Source: Candidatus Poribacteria bacterium
Lineage (GTDB): Bacteria > Poribacteria > WGA-4E > WGA-3G
Assembly (NCBI GenBank): GCA_028820845.1
Contig: JAPPII010000031.1
Coordinates: 1 to 64,000 of the forward strand
Reading direction: 5' to 3'
Length of the DNA: 64,000 nt
Shown piece after piece: positions 1 to 8,250 of the stretch. The first letter of the stretch is position 1. Each line of letters starts with the position of its first letter. Under the pieces are notes generated by a model, which was given only the letters and a program-made list of their open reading frames with translations, was not told the origin of the DNA and searched no databases. Both the position numbers and the translations under genes were made by a program.

Positions 1-46
1 ACCTGCTTTTCTGCTTTTTCACACTAAAATTTTAAAATTGTCCAAA

Positions 47-682
47 CTATAGTAAGAAATGAAGGATTGGGATATCAGGCACCTGATAGTATAACAGATC
101 GTCTGTAAGAAATTGGGACAAGAGCAAAATACCGTCGTATCCGTCTCTGGCATACCAGGCAGGTGCGAGGGTATCGCCCGCCTCATTTTTTATCTCTCGG
201 ATTCGGATCTTTCCAAAGTTTTTACCTTCATCGGGCAGCACACCGCCATCCGTGACCTGCGAAAAAGCGAGGGTCTCTAACTTAGCACTCTGCGCAAGAG
301 AAGATAACAGTTGATACCGATTCAAATTTGTAATGTAGTCAATGGATGCCTCGTCTCTCCTAAAACCAAACGGAACCAATAATTTGAGTTCGCTGGATAT
401 AGGTTGGAAAGTGTCGAGTTCACCCGCTGATTCGGGAATTTGCGTTAGGAGTTGACCGCGTTTACCAAGCGACTTCAACCGCGTAATACCCTCAAAGACA
501 GATGCCACCTTGTATTTTTCCTTCAACCCTTCAACAATTTGATACTCTGTTTGAGTCTCATAGCGACTGAGAATATCCCATTCTACATCGTTTATTTCAA
601 TAATGTCGTTGGTTTCAAGGTCAGCAACGTATTTGCAGTCGTCTTGTTCAAATTTATGGTGTCGGTTTAAACGATACCCCAT
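47..682 (-). CDS. Truncated glycosyltransferase-like protein with PqqD-like (RRE) N-terminus
   Basis: The 211-residue product starts with about 75 residues that look like a PqqD-type winged-helix domain (hydrophobic pattern with DLETNDIIEIND and WDILSRY), the fold that binds leader peptides in peptide-modification systems. The rest matches the start of the glycosyltransferase encoded next door: YDGILLLSQFLTDD here parallels YFGILTLHLDEET there. It stops at HFLL, exactly where the neighbour continues into its catalytic part, so no complete glycosyltransferase domain remains. The ATG has a GGAG site six bases upstream. It may be a decayed paralogue or a functional stand-alone recognition protein; the sequence alone cannot decide. 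The domain call is from pattern recognition. Confidence 0.6.
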   Translation of the reverse strand: MGYRLNRHHKFEQDDCKYVADLETNDIIEINDVEWDILSRYETQTEYQIVEGLKEKYKVASVFEGITRLKSLGKRGQLLTQIPESAGELDTFQPISSELKLLVPFGFRRDEASIDYITNLNRYQLLSSLAQSAKLETLAFSQVTDGGVLPDEGKNFGKIRIREIKNEAGDTLAPAWYARDGYDGILLLSQFLTDDLLYYQVPDIPILHFLL

Positions 683-700
683 TAATACTCCTTTTTTCTT

Positions 701-790
701 AGGACTTACGCACTTCCGTGATCGGTGCGGTTAGGAAACCGCACCTACCGCGGAGGAATGGACGCGATTTCCTAATTTTGCGTAAGTCCT
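701..790. repeat. 90-bp MITE-like element with 12-bp terminal inverted repeats
   Basis: The element begins AGGACTTACGCA and ends with the exact reverse complement TGCGTAAGTCCT. Inside it is a hairpin with arms GGTGCGGTT (724-732) and AACCGCACC (737-745), loop AGGA, followed by TACC. It fills the gap between the truncated and the full glycosyltransferase genes. Single terminal-repeat ends recur at 2762-2770 and 59069-59079. Confidence 0.75.
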
Positions 791-797
791 GTTTCTT

Positions 798-2543
798 TTA
801 GGCAGTCGCCTGTATTAAGCCGTGAACTCTTTTCAGGGTCGCCTTTGCGTGTGTTTCGTCCGCAACCACGGCAGTGAGAAGTGCCTCTGCCTCTCTCACA
901 GTGTGATTCTTCAAAAGACTCAACACGAGACCCTCCTCAACATGCACGGAATACGCTGCCTCCCTTATCAAGCAACGCTCATAATGTTGATTCATTCCCA
1001 ATACAATCGACTGGTATTTGAACCGATCTCGGTCTCGATGTGTTAATCCTTCTCCTTTTAAATTGCGAGATGTCTCTGGGGATGTTGGCACAAACATATT
1101 TAGGAGTCTATTTGGACTGACGAGTTGTCTCTTTTCATGGAGTCTTTCAAAACAGCGTAATATCCGTCGTGCAGTCTTGTCCCAAGTGAATGACAGTGCT
1201 CGTTCTCTTGCTCTTCGGGAAAGTTCCTGTCGCATTCCGTCGTCATTCAACAGCAAGTTAATTTTCTCCGAAAAATCTATCGGCGAAGGGTAACTGACAA
1301 TTGTTGCTATATCCTGTTCAAAATTATTAGCCTCCGCAATCAGACCGGCATCTCCAACAACCGATGGCACACCGTCGAAATTTGGTACAATCGGCGGAAC
1401 GCCACACGCCATCGCTTCAAGAACAGTTAAGCCAAAGGTCTCTTCCCCCGACATTGAAAGGAAGCAATAAACGTCAAAAGCGTTGTAGACGAGTGGTAAT
1501 CTCTCACGCGGATGGAATCCAGCGTAGACGAGGTTATCAGGAAGCTCTCTCAACGTATACCTGCCGAGACTCGGACCAGCAATCAAAAACAACAGATGCG
1601 GATTGAGTTCAGCCAGTTTTAGGTAGACCGATGCGCCTTTTTCAGAGTCTACTCGAGAAAGATAGCCAACCGTCGGAGTCGTTACAATGCGCCCGTCTCC
1701 AACATGTTCAGCAAGCTCTTGTTTGGCTTTTTGTTTGTCCATCGGGCGGAACAACACTGAGTCTACACCGTTGGGGAGTGTGTTAAAGAAACTTGTGTCC
1801 CAGACGTAATCCGAATAGAAATCACGGACATAATCCGAGGGTGCCGTAAAAGCATCAAAGTCTCGCATTGCCGCATAATGGCGTAGAATGGAGTTTATCG
1901 CTGCACCTCCATGCCCACGCGGAGCATGACACTGAACCAGAATCGGTGGGAGCTCTGTATGCTCGTAAAGTGGAAGGAGCCATGTTTCTTCGTCAAGGTG
2001 CAAGGTCAGAATGCCGAAGTAGGTTTCATTAATCTTTCGGCTTAACCTGCCGAGGTCTGCCACACTGATATCAACTTCATAGACATTATCAGCTAACCTT
2101 CGATTTCGCTTACCAACAAAATGGAGGTCCACATATTTGGTAAGATGTTCAAACAGATAAGAGAGTGCCATGTTCGTCCCGGCATATAACGTTTCAATAT
2201 CAAAATACGAGTCAACATTGATACCAGGTATCGCAACGAGCAATTTTCGCCGATCCGTCTCTACTGAGACAATCTGCTTGAGATCCTCACCGCGATTGAA
2301 TAACAAACCTTCCTGTTCAAATTCCGCGAATCTCTCAAACGCCTCATAAATCTCGTCCTCTGCATAACTGGCTTTCAGAACTCGGACAATTTCCTTGCTC
2401 GTCTGCTTTTCTGCCAGTTTTAAGATGTCAACCATTACAGCAGAGATTTCGACAACGCTCGCTTTTTCAAGGTCTGCAGCATAAAATACAGCATCCTCTT
2501 CAAATAGGTAAATCGGGTGTAAAGTTCTTGGGAAATTAAACAC
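798..2543 (-). CDS. GT4-family glycosyltransferase with N-terminal PqqD-like (RRE) domain
   Basis: Predicted 581-residue cytoplasmic glycosyltransferase. Residues about 5-80 form a PqqD-like winged helix (FEEDAVFYAADLEKASVVEI pattern). Residues about 95-500 look like a GT-B fold GT4 enzyme, with NTLPNGVDSVLFRP in the acceptor/donor linker region and the donor-binding E-x7-E element EETFGLTVLEAMACG. About 80 further residues at the C-terminus are of unknown role. I chose the GTG at 2543 because GGAGG lies four bases upstream and similarity to the adjacent truncated copy begins there; the open frame extends to 2774 but the extra residues are low-complexity. The RRE domain suggests that the substrate is a peptide or protein, which is inference; no precursor peptide or radical SAM gene is visible to the right. 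Confidence 0.75.
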   Translation of the reverse strand: MFNFPRTLHPIYLFEEDAVFYAADLEKASVVEISAVMVDILKLAEKQTSKEIVRVLKASYAEDEIYEAFERFAEFEQEGLLFNRGEDLKQIVSVETDRRKLLVAIPGINVDSYFDIETLYAGTNMALSYLFEHLTKYVDLHFVGKRNRRLADNVYEVDISVADLGRLSRKINETYFGILTLHLDEETWLLPLYEHTELPPILVQCHAPRGHGGAAINSILRHYAAMRDFDAFTAPSDYVRDFYSDYVWDTSFFNTLPNGVDSVLFRPMDKQKAKQELAEHVGDGRIVTTPTVGYLSRVDSEKGASVYLKLAELNPHLLFLIAGPSLGRYTLRELPDNLVYAGFHPRERLPLVYNAFDVYCFLSMSGEETFGLTVLEAMACGVPPIVPNFDGVPSVVGDAGLIAEANNFEQDIATIVSYPSPIDFSEKINLLLNDDGMRQELSRRARERALSFTWDKTARRILRCFERLHEKRQLVSPNRLLNMFVPTSPETSRNLKGEGLTHRDRDRFKYQSIVLGMNQHYERCLIREAAYSVHVEEGLVLSLLKNHTVREAEALLTAVVADETHAKATLKRVHGLIQATA

Positions 2544-2789
2544 TTTTCCTCCAATCTTTTCATTGTTTGTAATTGTGCTCTCAAAATTAAAGACACCAAA
2601 TTTTCCGAAAGAGGGTGCATAATTTAAAAAACATGCGAACGCCAGTAAATTTTTCGTCTTCACACAGAAGCAAAAATAAAAATGCAAACCATCGTTATGC
2701 ACCTTTCCCGTCAAAAATTGTGTCTTTAAAATTAAAAGCAAGGGTGGCTCATAAATCAAATAGGACTTACACAAAACCTTATCGCTTGC

Positions 2790-3232
2790 TTACAAGGCTG
2801 GAAGACTGCAAGAGTGGAAGAAAGGCTAAAGAGAAAAAGACGCATGACTTTTTAATGGCAGATGTGGCACTCGCAACTTCGGCAGCTCCCACTTATTTTA
2901 GACCTCACAAAATAAAGTCTGTCATGTTGGAGGAAGGGAAGATATCTGAAGGGAAGTTTGTCGATGGCGGTCTCTATGCCAATCACCCCGCAATGTGTGC
3001 TTTTGTCGAAGCCAGAACTCAATACCCAGGCACGCAAGTGCTCTTAGTCTCGTTGGGTACAGGAGAAAGAGATTCTTTTCAGGATCTTAATAAGAAAAAG
3101 GGGGCTTGGGGACGGATCGCATGGGTAATAAAACAACGGATTATACACATCATTTTTGACGGCACGAGTGATACAGTGAAGGCAGGGCCCTCGCCTGTCC
3201 TGTCGTCCCACAATCCTGATTCAGACAACTAA
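2790..3232 (+). pseudogene. Patatin-like phospholipase remnant
   Basis: The readable part carries the second half of a patatin domain: ATSAAPTYF, then FVDGGLYANHP with the catalytic Asp of the DGG motif, then VLLVSLGTG. The oxyanion-loop glycines and the GxSxG nucleophile elbow expected upstream are absent; sequence left of about 2790 is antisense to the glycosyltransferase gene. The C-terminal part switches to unrelated sequence after IIFDGTSDTVK. Both ends are therefore lost and the protein cannot be catalytically active. A partial copy of the AGGACTTAC terminal repeat lies at its left edge, so an insertion or excision event may have caused the loss. Confidence 0.65.
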
Positions 3233-3266
3233 AAATTAAATGCCTCCGCGCTAAAATCTCCGAAAC

Positions 3267-3295
3267 TTGATAAATTAACATAAGTCTGCTATAAT
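3267..3295 (+). promoter_or_regulatory. Sigma70-type promoter for the DNA methyltransferase
   Basis: TTGATA at 3267-3272 and TATAAT at 3290-3295 are separated by exactly 17 bases. The predicted start of transcription near 3302 gives a leader of about 80 bases before the methyltransferase ATG. Confidence 0.6.
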
Positions 3296-3383
3296 CTTAT
3301 GAGAAAACCCAGATACATTACCCTTTCGCTTCCGACAAAAAGCAATCGCGCACGCGCTATCTGAATAGGAGCAGGATCTCAGT

Positions 3384-4247
3384 ATGCCCAAACACCACCT
3401 CTATTATGGCGATAATTTCGTAATTCTCCAAGACTATATTCCTGACGAGAGCATCAATCTAATTTACATCGATCCGCCGTTTAACACTGGTAAATTCCAA
3501 CAGCGTACGGAAATTCATGTCAAATCCGATGCGCAAGGTGATCGAGTCGGTTTCCAAGGCAAAACATACCGAACCCACAAAGGCAAGACTACGTACTATG
3601 CCGATAAGTTTGAAAGTTCAGACGCTTATTTGCAGTTTTTGCGTCCTCGTTTTGAAGAAGCATATCGTGTGCTACATCCATACGGCAGCTTTTTCCTCCA
3701 TATTGACTACCGAGAGGTGCATTATTGTAAGGTGATGCTCGATGAGATTTTCGGGCGTGAATCGTTTATGAACGAGATTATCTGGGCTTACGACTACGGG
3801 GGCAGATCAAAGTCGAGATGGTCAGCTAAGCACGACAACATTTTATGGTACGCCAAAACACCTAAGCATTATACTTTCAACTTCGATGAGATGGATAGGA
3901 TTCCTTATATGGCACCGGGTTTGGTCGGTAAAGAAAAAGCGGCTCGCGGTAAAACCCCAACGGATGTCTGGTGGCATACGATCGTCAGCACAAACGGCAG
4001 TGAAAAGACGGGGTATCCAACGCAAAAGCCGCTCGGAATTTTGAATCGCATCGTCAATGTACATTCATCCCCAGAGGACACGCTTTTAGACTTTTTTGCT
4101 GGTAGTGGAACACTCGGCGAGTCCGCAGCATTGCACAACCGATCATCAATTTTAATTGACAACAATATACCCGCAATCAGACACATCATGGATAGGTTAG
4201 CACTTTATGACATCAAACTTGTCAATGCTAATTACGAGGCTCTGTAG
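3384..4247 (+). CDS. Site-specific DNA methyltransferase (N6-adenine/N4-cytosine, beta-type order)
   Basis: Predicted 287-residue S-adenosylmethionine-dependent amino-methyltransferase of DNA. Near the N-terminus INLIYIDPPFNTGK holds the catalytic DPPF motif (IV). Near the C-terminus LLDFFAGSGTLGESA holds motif I, which binds the methyl donor. This permuted order is the beta arrangement; the stretch between should contain the target-recognition region. AGGAG lies upstream of the ATG. There is no nuclease gene beside it, so it appears solitary and may be epigenetic or a relic of a restriction system. It is separate from the type III system at 12-21 kb. Confidence 0.85.
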   Translation: MPKHHLYYGDNFVILQDYIPDESINLIYIDPPFNTGKFQQRTEIHVKSDAQGDRVGFQGKTYRTHKGKTTYYADKFESSDAYLQFLRPRFEEAYRVLHPYGSFFLHIDYREVHYCKVMLDEIFGRESFMNEIIWAYDYGGRSKSRWSAKHDNILWYAKTPKHYTFNFDEMDRIPYMAPGLVGKEKAARGKTPTDVWWHTIVSTNGSEKTGYPTQKPLGILNRIVNVHSSPEDTLLDFFAGSGTLGESAALHNRSSILIDNNIPAIRHIMDRLALYDIKLVNANYEAL

Positions 4248-4343
4248 ACACATCCAATTCCGCCCACTCAGGAAAAAATCAAAATAGCACTTCTCTCCTA
4301 TCTTTTACAGAAGCGAAGTCTCTATAAGCGTGAGGGAAAAGTC

Positions 4344-4365
4344 GCGAGCAGGAGCTCGCTCCTAC
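4344..4365. repeat. Short GGA-loop hairpin repeat
   Basis: Arms GCGAGC (4344-4349) and GCTCGC (4354-4359) enclose AGGA and are followed by TCCTAC. It has the same loop and tail as the hairpins at 724, 49501 and 57949 but a different stem. Confidence 0.55.
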
Positions 4366-4433
4366 AAGAAGAGACGGGATTCGGAACCTCCGTATAGGAA
4401 ATTAAATGGCTCCTAAAAAAGGCACCCATTGGC

Positions 4434-4462
4434 TTGATTCGCACCGAAAAACCGTGTATAAT
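4434..4462 (+). promoter_or_regulatory. Sigma70-type promoter for the pspA-like/ABC operon
   Basis: TTGATT at 4434-4439 and a perfect TATAAT at 4457-4462 are 17 bases apart, with predicted transcription start near 4469. This lies downstream of an upstream in-frame ATG at 4406 and so supports the ATG at 4484 as the true start. Confidence 0.65.
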
Positions 4463-4483
4463 AGACGGACGGAGGCACAGAAA

Positions 4484-5152
4484 ATGAAAAAACTCAAGGA
4501 AATTTCGGAACAGATTCGAGACAGCATCACGCAATTCGTAGAGGAATCTGATGGTGGCGCATCGGTACTTGAGAAAACCGTTGTCGATATGAAAAAGCGG
4601 ATTGCCGTGGCAAAGGAACTTGTCGCCGCAGCAATCGCTGAAGAGCAAAGACTCAAACAAGCCTGCCAAAAGGCAGTTGATACCGCCGAGGTATGGGCTA
4701 AAAAGGCAGACGCTGCTTTACAAAATGGAGACATGGAAGCAGCGCGAGATGCACAACAACGTAAACAACAACAATTGCAACGTGCAGACGACTATGAACG
4801 CCAAATCCAGACCCAACACACAATCATTGATTCTCTCAAAACGGCGTTGAACGACTTTTATCAACAGTTCCAAAACACAGTCCAGCGAGCTGAAACGCTA
4901 CATCACCATCAAAAACAGGCAGAGACGCGCCTTAAACTCCACAAATTGATCGCTGAAATAGAACCCCATCTGTCCAACACCTTCAAACAGACTGAACAGA
5001 AAATAAAAAAGACTGAAGCAGCAGCAGAACTTTGGGAAAAACAGAACCGCCAAATTGAAACCCAGCAGAAAACAAAAGGTGATGCCTTCAATCTGGACGA
5101 GGAACTCGCAAAACTCAAAGAAGACATCTTGGGTAGTAAGAAAAATGATTGA
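4484..5152 (+). CDS. PspA/IM30-family coiled-coil protein
   Basis: A 222-residue, nearly all-helical, highly charged protein with the length and pattern of PspA/Vipp1 proteins, which coat and stabilise the inner membrane. It begins MKKLKEISEQIRDSI, resembling the membrane-binding helix, and long heptad-like stretches rich in Lys, Glu, Gln and Ala follow. The start is set by GGAGG eight bases before the ATG and by the promoter at 4434-4462. Its last eight bases overlap the start of the ABC ATPase gene, which suggests translational coupling and a shared role in membrane stress or export. Confidence 0.75.
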   Translation: MKKLKEISEQIRDSITQFVEESDGGASVLEKTVVDMKKRIAVAKELVAAAIAEEQRLKQACQKAVDTAEVWAKKADAALQNGDMEAARDAQQRKQQQLQRADDYERQIQTQHTIIDSLKTALNDFYQQFQNTVQRAETLHHHQKQAETRLKLHKLIAEIEPHLSNTFKQTEQKIKKTEAAAELWEKQNRQIETQQKTKGDAFNLDEELAKLKEDILGSKKND

Positions 5153-5912
5153 GACCTCGAACCTGACGAAATATTTCGGCAAATTGTGTGCTGTAGATGC
5201 TCTGACATTGCAGGTAAACTCCGGTGAAATATTTGGGTTTCTGGGACCTAATGGAGCAGGAAAAACAACAACCATCAATATGCTCACAGGTCTACTCCGT
5301 CCTACATCTGGCACCGCTCTGCTCGGTGGGTACGACATTCAGAAACAGAGTTTACAAGCAAAAGCAATTCTCGGATTGATGCCGGACACACCACAACTCT
5401 ACGAAGCCCTAACGGGTCGACAGTTCGTCCGCATGGTCGCGAATTTATATGAAGTGCCGCCGGAAAAAGCCGAAAATGAGATGGAATCTCTGCTCGACCA
5501 ACTTGAACTTGCCGATGCCGCTGATGACCAGATCAAGGCTTACTCTTACGGTATGCAGAAGAAAATTCTGCTTATCTCGCTCCTTGTGCATCACCCACAG
5601 ATCCTTTTTCTCGATGAACCCACCAGCGGATTAGATCCCAGAAGCGCGCGCACTGTCAGAGAAATTTTACGAGAACGCTGTGAGCAAGGGTGTACCGTCT
5701 TTATGACGACACATATCCTCGAAATCGCTGAACGCTTATGCGATCGGGTCGGTATCATCAGTAAGGGTCAGCTGATCGCCGTCGGAACGCTCGCAGAATT
5801 ACAGCAGAAACAACGGGAACTACACGCACAACCGATAGACACAAATCAGCACCACACCGAGACACTCGAAGACATTTTTCTTGACCTCACATCAGATTTT
5901 TCTAACGAATGA
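5145..5912 (+). CDS. ABC transporter ATP-binding protein
   Basis: A 255-residue cytoplasmic ATPase subunit. Visible motifs in order are Walker A GPNGAGKTT near residue 40, a variant signature YSYGMQKK in place of LSGGQ, Walker B ILFLDEP, a D-loop SGLDP and the H-loop histidine in TTHILE. The pattern is that of drug- or polysaccharide-export type ATPases (CcmA/NatA-like). The ATG at 5145 overlaps the end of the PspA-like gene and starts the recognisable domain (IETSNLTKYFG). The membrane partner follows 23 bases downstream. Confidence 0.9.
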   Translation: MIETSNLTKYFGKLCAVDALTLQVNSGEIFGFLGPNGAGKTTTINMLTGLLRPTSGTALLGGYDIQKQSLQAKAILGLMPDTPQLYEALTGRQFVRMVANLYEVPPEKAENEMESLLDQLELADAADDQIKAYSYGMQKKILLISLLVHHPQILFLDEPTSGLDPRSARTVREILRERCEQGCTVFMTTHILEIAERLCDRVGIISKGQLIAVGTLAELQQKQRELHAQPIDTNQHHTETLEDIFLDLTSDFSNE

Positions 5913-5935
5913 AATGGAACGGTGCCCAGATTTAG

Positions 5936-7570
5936 ATGTTAAAAGATATTAAAATCCTCTTAAAAGCGGATTGCCAAGGGTGGTTGAATAGTCTTAAACA
6001 CAGTCGAGAGGCATGGCGTAAGGGTATTTTGAAAGGCATCGGCTACCTCGTCCTCGTCGTTGCATTATCGGTGCTGGGTGGCTCGCTTTTCAGCCACCTG
6101 CGGTTGACCGAGGCTGAACCGACACTCGTGTTGGGTGTAATTAATGGATTCATGACCTTCGGCGTTATCATTGTCGCAAAGGAGTTGATGGAAAGTTCGC
6201 TAAAAATCTTGTATGAAGCACCAGAAACAGCACTCTTACACGCTGCGCCAATCCAACCGGTCGCAACCTTCGGTTACAAGTTCATTTACCTCATCATCAC
6301 ACGCCTCCTCAGCATCCTCTGCTTCTTAGGACCACCCTGGATTGCGTTCGGCGTTATCTTTGGACTCCCGTGGCACTTTTACATAGGACTCTTTCCAACA
6401 TGCCTGTGTCTGCTGATAATCAGTGCAAGCTACGTCACAATTAGCATGATGGTGATTGCCCGTTTTTTTTCATCGGGTGGTCTAATCGCCACACTTAAGG
6501 TCCTCGGTACTGCGATAGGCGTGACGATGGGTTTCCTCATATCGTTAGTATTGTTCACCGGACTTGAGTCAATACCAGTCAAACAATATTTGCTCAATTG
6601 GGCTTCTGCTGGAACAACGGACACGGCTGCTATATGGTATCCACACGAATGGATGGGAAGGGTTTTGTTGAGTTGGACCCCTGAATCCACAATCGGAACC
6701 CGATTGCGATGGGTCCTGGGTGGATGCGCGGTGAGTTTCGCCTCTGTCGGGTTCGCAACGCTTATTGCACAACAAATTTATCAGCGCGGCTGGGAAAACA
6801 TCCGGCAACTGAAAGCCAAGCGGAAACCTGCACGAAGCGATTCGGATGCCACAACCTCGAACTTAAAAGGAACAGCACTGATACTTGGACGCGGCAAGAT
6901 ACGCGCCATGATGCTAAAAGATTTTCTCATCTTCGTCAGACATAGCGGACGCCTGATTGCGATCGGAATGCTCACGCTCTATTTGGTCGTTCACATCGGT
7001 ATCTTATTCGTCCGCGGCGGTGGCGCAGAAGCAAACGCAGCCGAGATTCTTACCGTTCAAATCGTCCTTTATAGCATTCTTATCACCTTCGGTATCAGTT
7101 GCAACGGACTTCGGGACGAAGCAAAAACATGGTGGATGCTGAAATCTGCTCCTGTCACACCGAGACTGGTATTCACAAGTAAATTCCTGACAGCACTTCT
7201 CTGTGCCCTAATTTATGCGGAATTCTGGTCCCTAATCGTCATCTACCTACTCCAAATTCCACGGGACAATTGGATACCGGTGCTACTCATCCCTATCATA
7301 ACACTTCCAGCAGGCTGCGCAGTGAATACAATGATTGGCACATTCTCGTGGATGGCAGAACTGACACAGCCGCCGAAACCGTTCTTGCGAATTTTAACCT
7401 TCACTGTAACACTCATTGTTGATATAATACTCATCATCACACCTATAATAGCGTGGTATACACAAAATCTAATCGTGCTTATTGCCCTGATACTCCTCCT
7501 CGCGAGTGCGTTCGCGCTGTCTTACAAATGGGGTATAAGCAATCTCGGTAAATTGTTAGTCGCACAATAG
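5936..7570 (+). CDS. ABC-2 type membrane permease
   Basis: A 544-residue integral membrane protein with roughly a dozen hydrophobic segments, for example LVLVVALSVLGGS and LIVDIILIITPIIAW. It directly follows the ATPase gene and should be its transmembrane partner. A cytoplasmic stretch near residues 275-315 (basic, with KAKRKPARSDSD) separates two halves of similar layout. The substrate cannot be told from the sequence. Placement after a PspA-like gene suggests an envelope-related function. Confidence 0.8.
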   Translation: MLKDIKILLKADCQGWLNSLKHSREAWRKGILKGIGYLVLVVALSVLGGSLFSHLRLTEAEPTLVLGVINGFMTFGVIIVAKELMESSLKILYEAPETALLHAAPIQPVATFGYKFIYLIITRLLSILCFLGPPWIAFGVIFGLPWHFYIGLFPTCLCLLIISASYVTISMMVIARFFSSGGLIATLKVLGTAIGVTMGFLISLVLFTGLESIPVKQYLLNWASAGTTDTAAIWYPHEWMGRVLLSWTPESTIGTRLRWVLGGCAVSFASVGFATLIAQQIYQRGWENIRQLKAKRKPARSDSDATTSNLKGTALILGRGKIRAMMLKDFLIFVRHSGRLIAIGMLTLYLVVHIGILFVRGGGAEANAAEILTVQIVLYSILITFGISCNGLRDEAKTWWMLKSAPVTPRLVFTSKFLTALLCALIYAEFWSLIVIYLLQIPRDNWIPVLLIPIITLPAGCAVNTMIGTFSWMAELTQPPKPFLRILTFTVTLIVDIILIITPIIAWYTQNLIVLIALILLLASAFALSYKWGISNLGKLLVAQ

Positions 7571-7577
7571 TCAATCT

Positions 7578-8120
7578 ATGCAACAGAAAGTAGACAAAAT
7601 GTTAATAGCGTATGAAGGCATAACACCGAATGTACATCCATCTGTTTTTGTCGCGCCGGGGGCGATGATTATCGGCGATGTGACAATTGGTGAAGCATCG
7701 AGCATCTGGTTCAACACTACCCTCCGTGGCGACTTAGAGCCAATCCGAATTGGGTGCCGTACCAACGTTCAAGACGGTGCGGTGATACACATGGACAAAG
7801 AAATTCCGTGCCTTATCGGTGATGATGTCACAATCGGGCATGGTGCGATTCTCCATAGCTGCACCATCGGCAACGAGGCACTCATCGGTATGGGCGCGAT
7901 TCTTTTAACAGGCTCGGTCATTGGCGAGCGTGCCATTATCGCCGCTGGCACGCTCGTACGCGAAGGGCAAGAAATTCCACCCGGATCCATCGCAATGGGA
8001 GTCCCTGCAAAAGTGCGACGTGAGGTCACGGAAGCCGAACTTGAACGCGTTCGACGTGGGAAAGACGATTATGTCTTGCGCGGCAGCCTGATGCAAAAAT
8101 CTCTAAACGATTCAATATGA
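7578..8120 (+). CDS. Gamma-carbonic-anhydrase/hexapeptide-repeat family protein
   Basis: A 180-residue left-handed beta-helix protein. Hexapeptide repeats run from about residue 20 to 135 (VFVAPGAMIIGDVTIGEAS, then IGDDVTIGHGAILHSCTIG), followed by a C-terminal helix. The histidines in VIHMD and IGHGAILHS are those that bind metal in the YrdA/CaiE/gamma-CA group, and R and D in LRGDLEPIRIG are conserved there too. Many relatives have no shown carbonic anhydrase activity. It begins eight bases after the permease; an alternative ATG is at 7599. Confidence 0.85.
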   Translation: MQQKVDKMLIAYEGITPNVHPSVFVAPGAMIIGDVTIGEASSIWFNTTLRGDLEPIRIGCRTNVQDGAVIHMDKEIPCLIGDDVTIGHGAILHSCTIGNEALIGMGAILLTGSVIGERAIIAAGTLVREGQEIPPGSIAMGVPAKVRREVTEAELERVRRGKDDYVLRGSLMQKSLNDSI

Positions 8121-8250
8121 GCTGCTGTGTCCGTTGTCCTTGCAGATTTTGAATCTTTAAAAAAACTGTTCATAACCTAAAATAGGTTCTTTACTAATTT
8201 TAGATCGTTGCCGACAACGGAGGCAACGCCCAGGAGCAATCGGTAAAAAA

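Noticed and set aside
2544..2774. Longer N-terminus of the glycosyltransferase (start at 2774)
   Set aside because: The added 77 residues look unlike protein, overlap the patatin remnant side, and a good GGAGG-GTG start exists at 2543.
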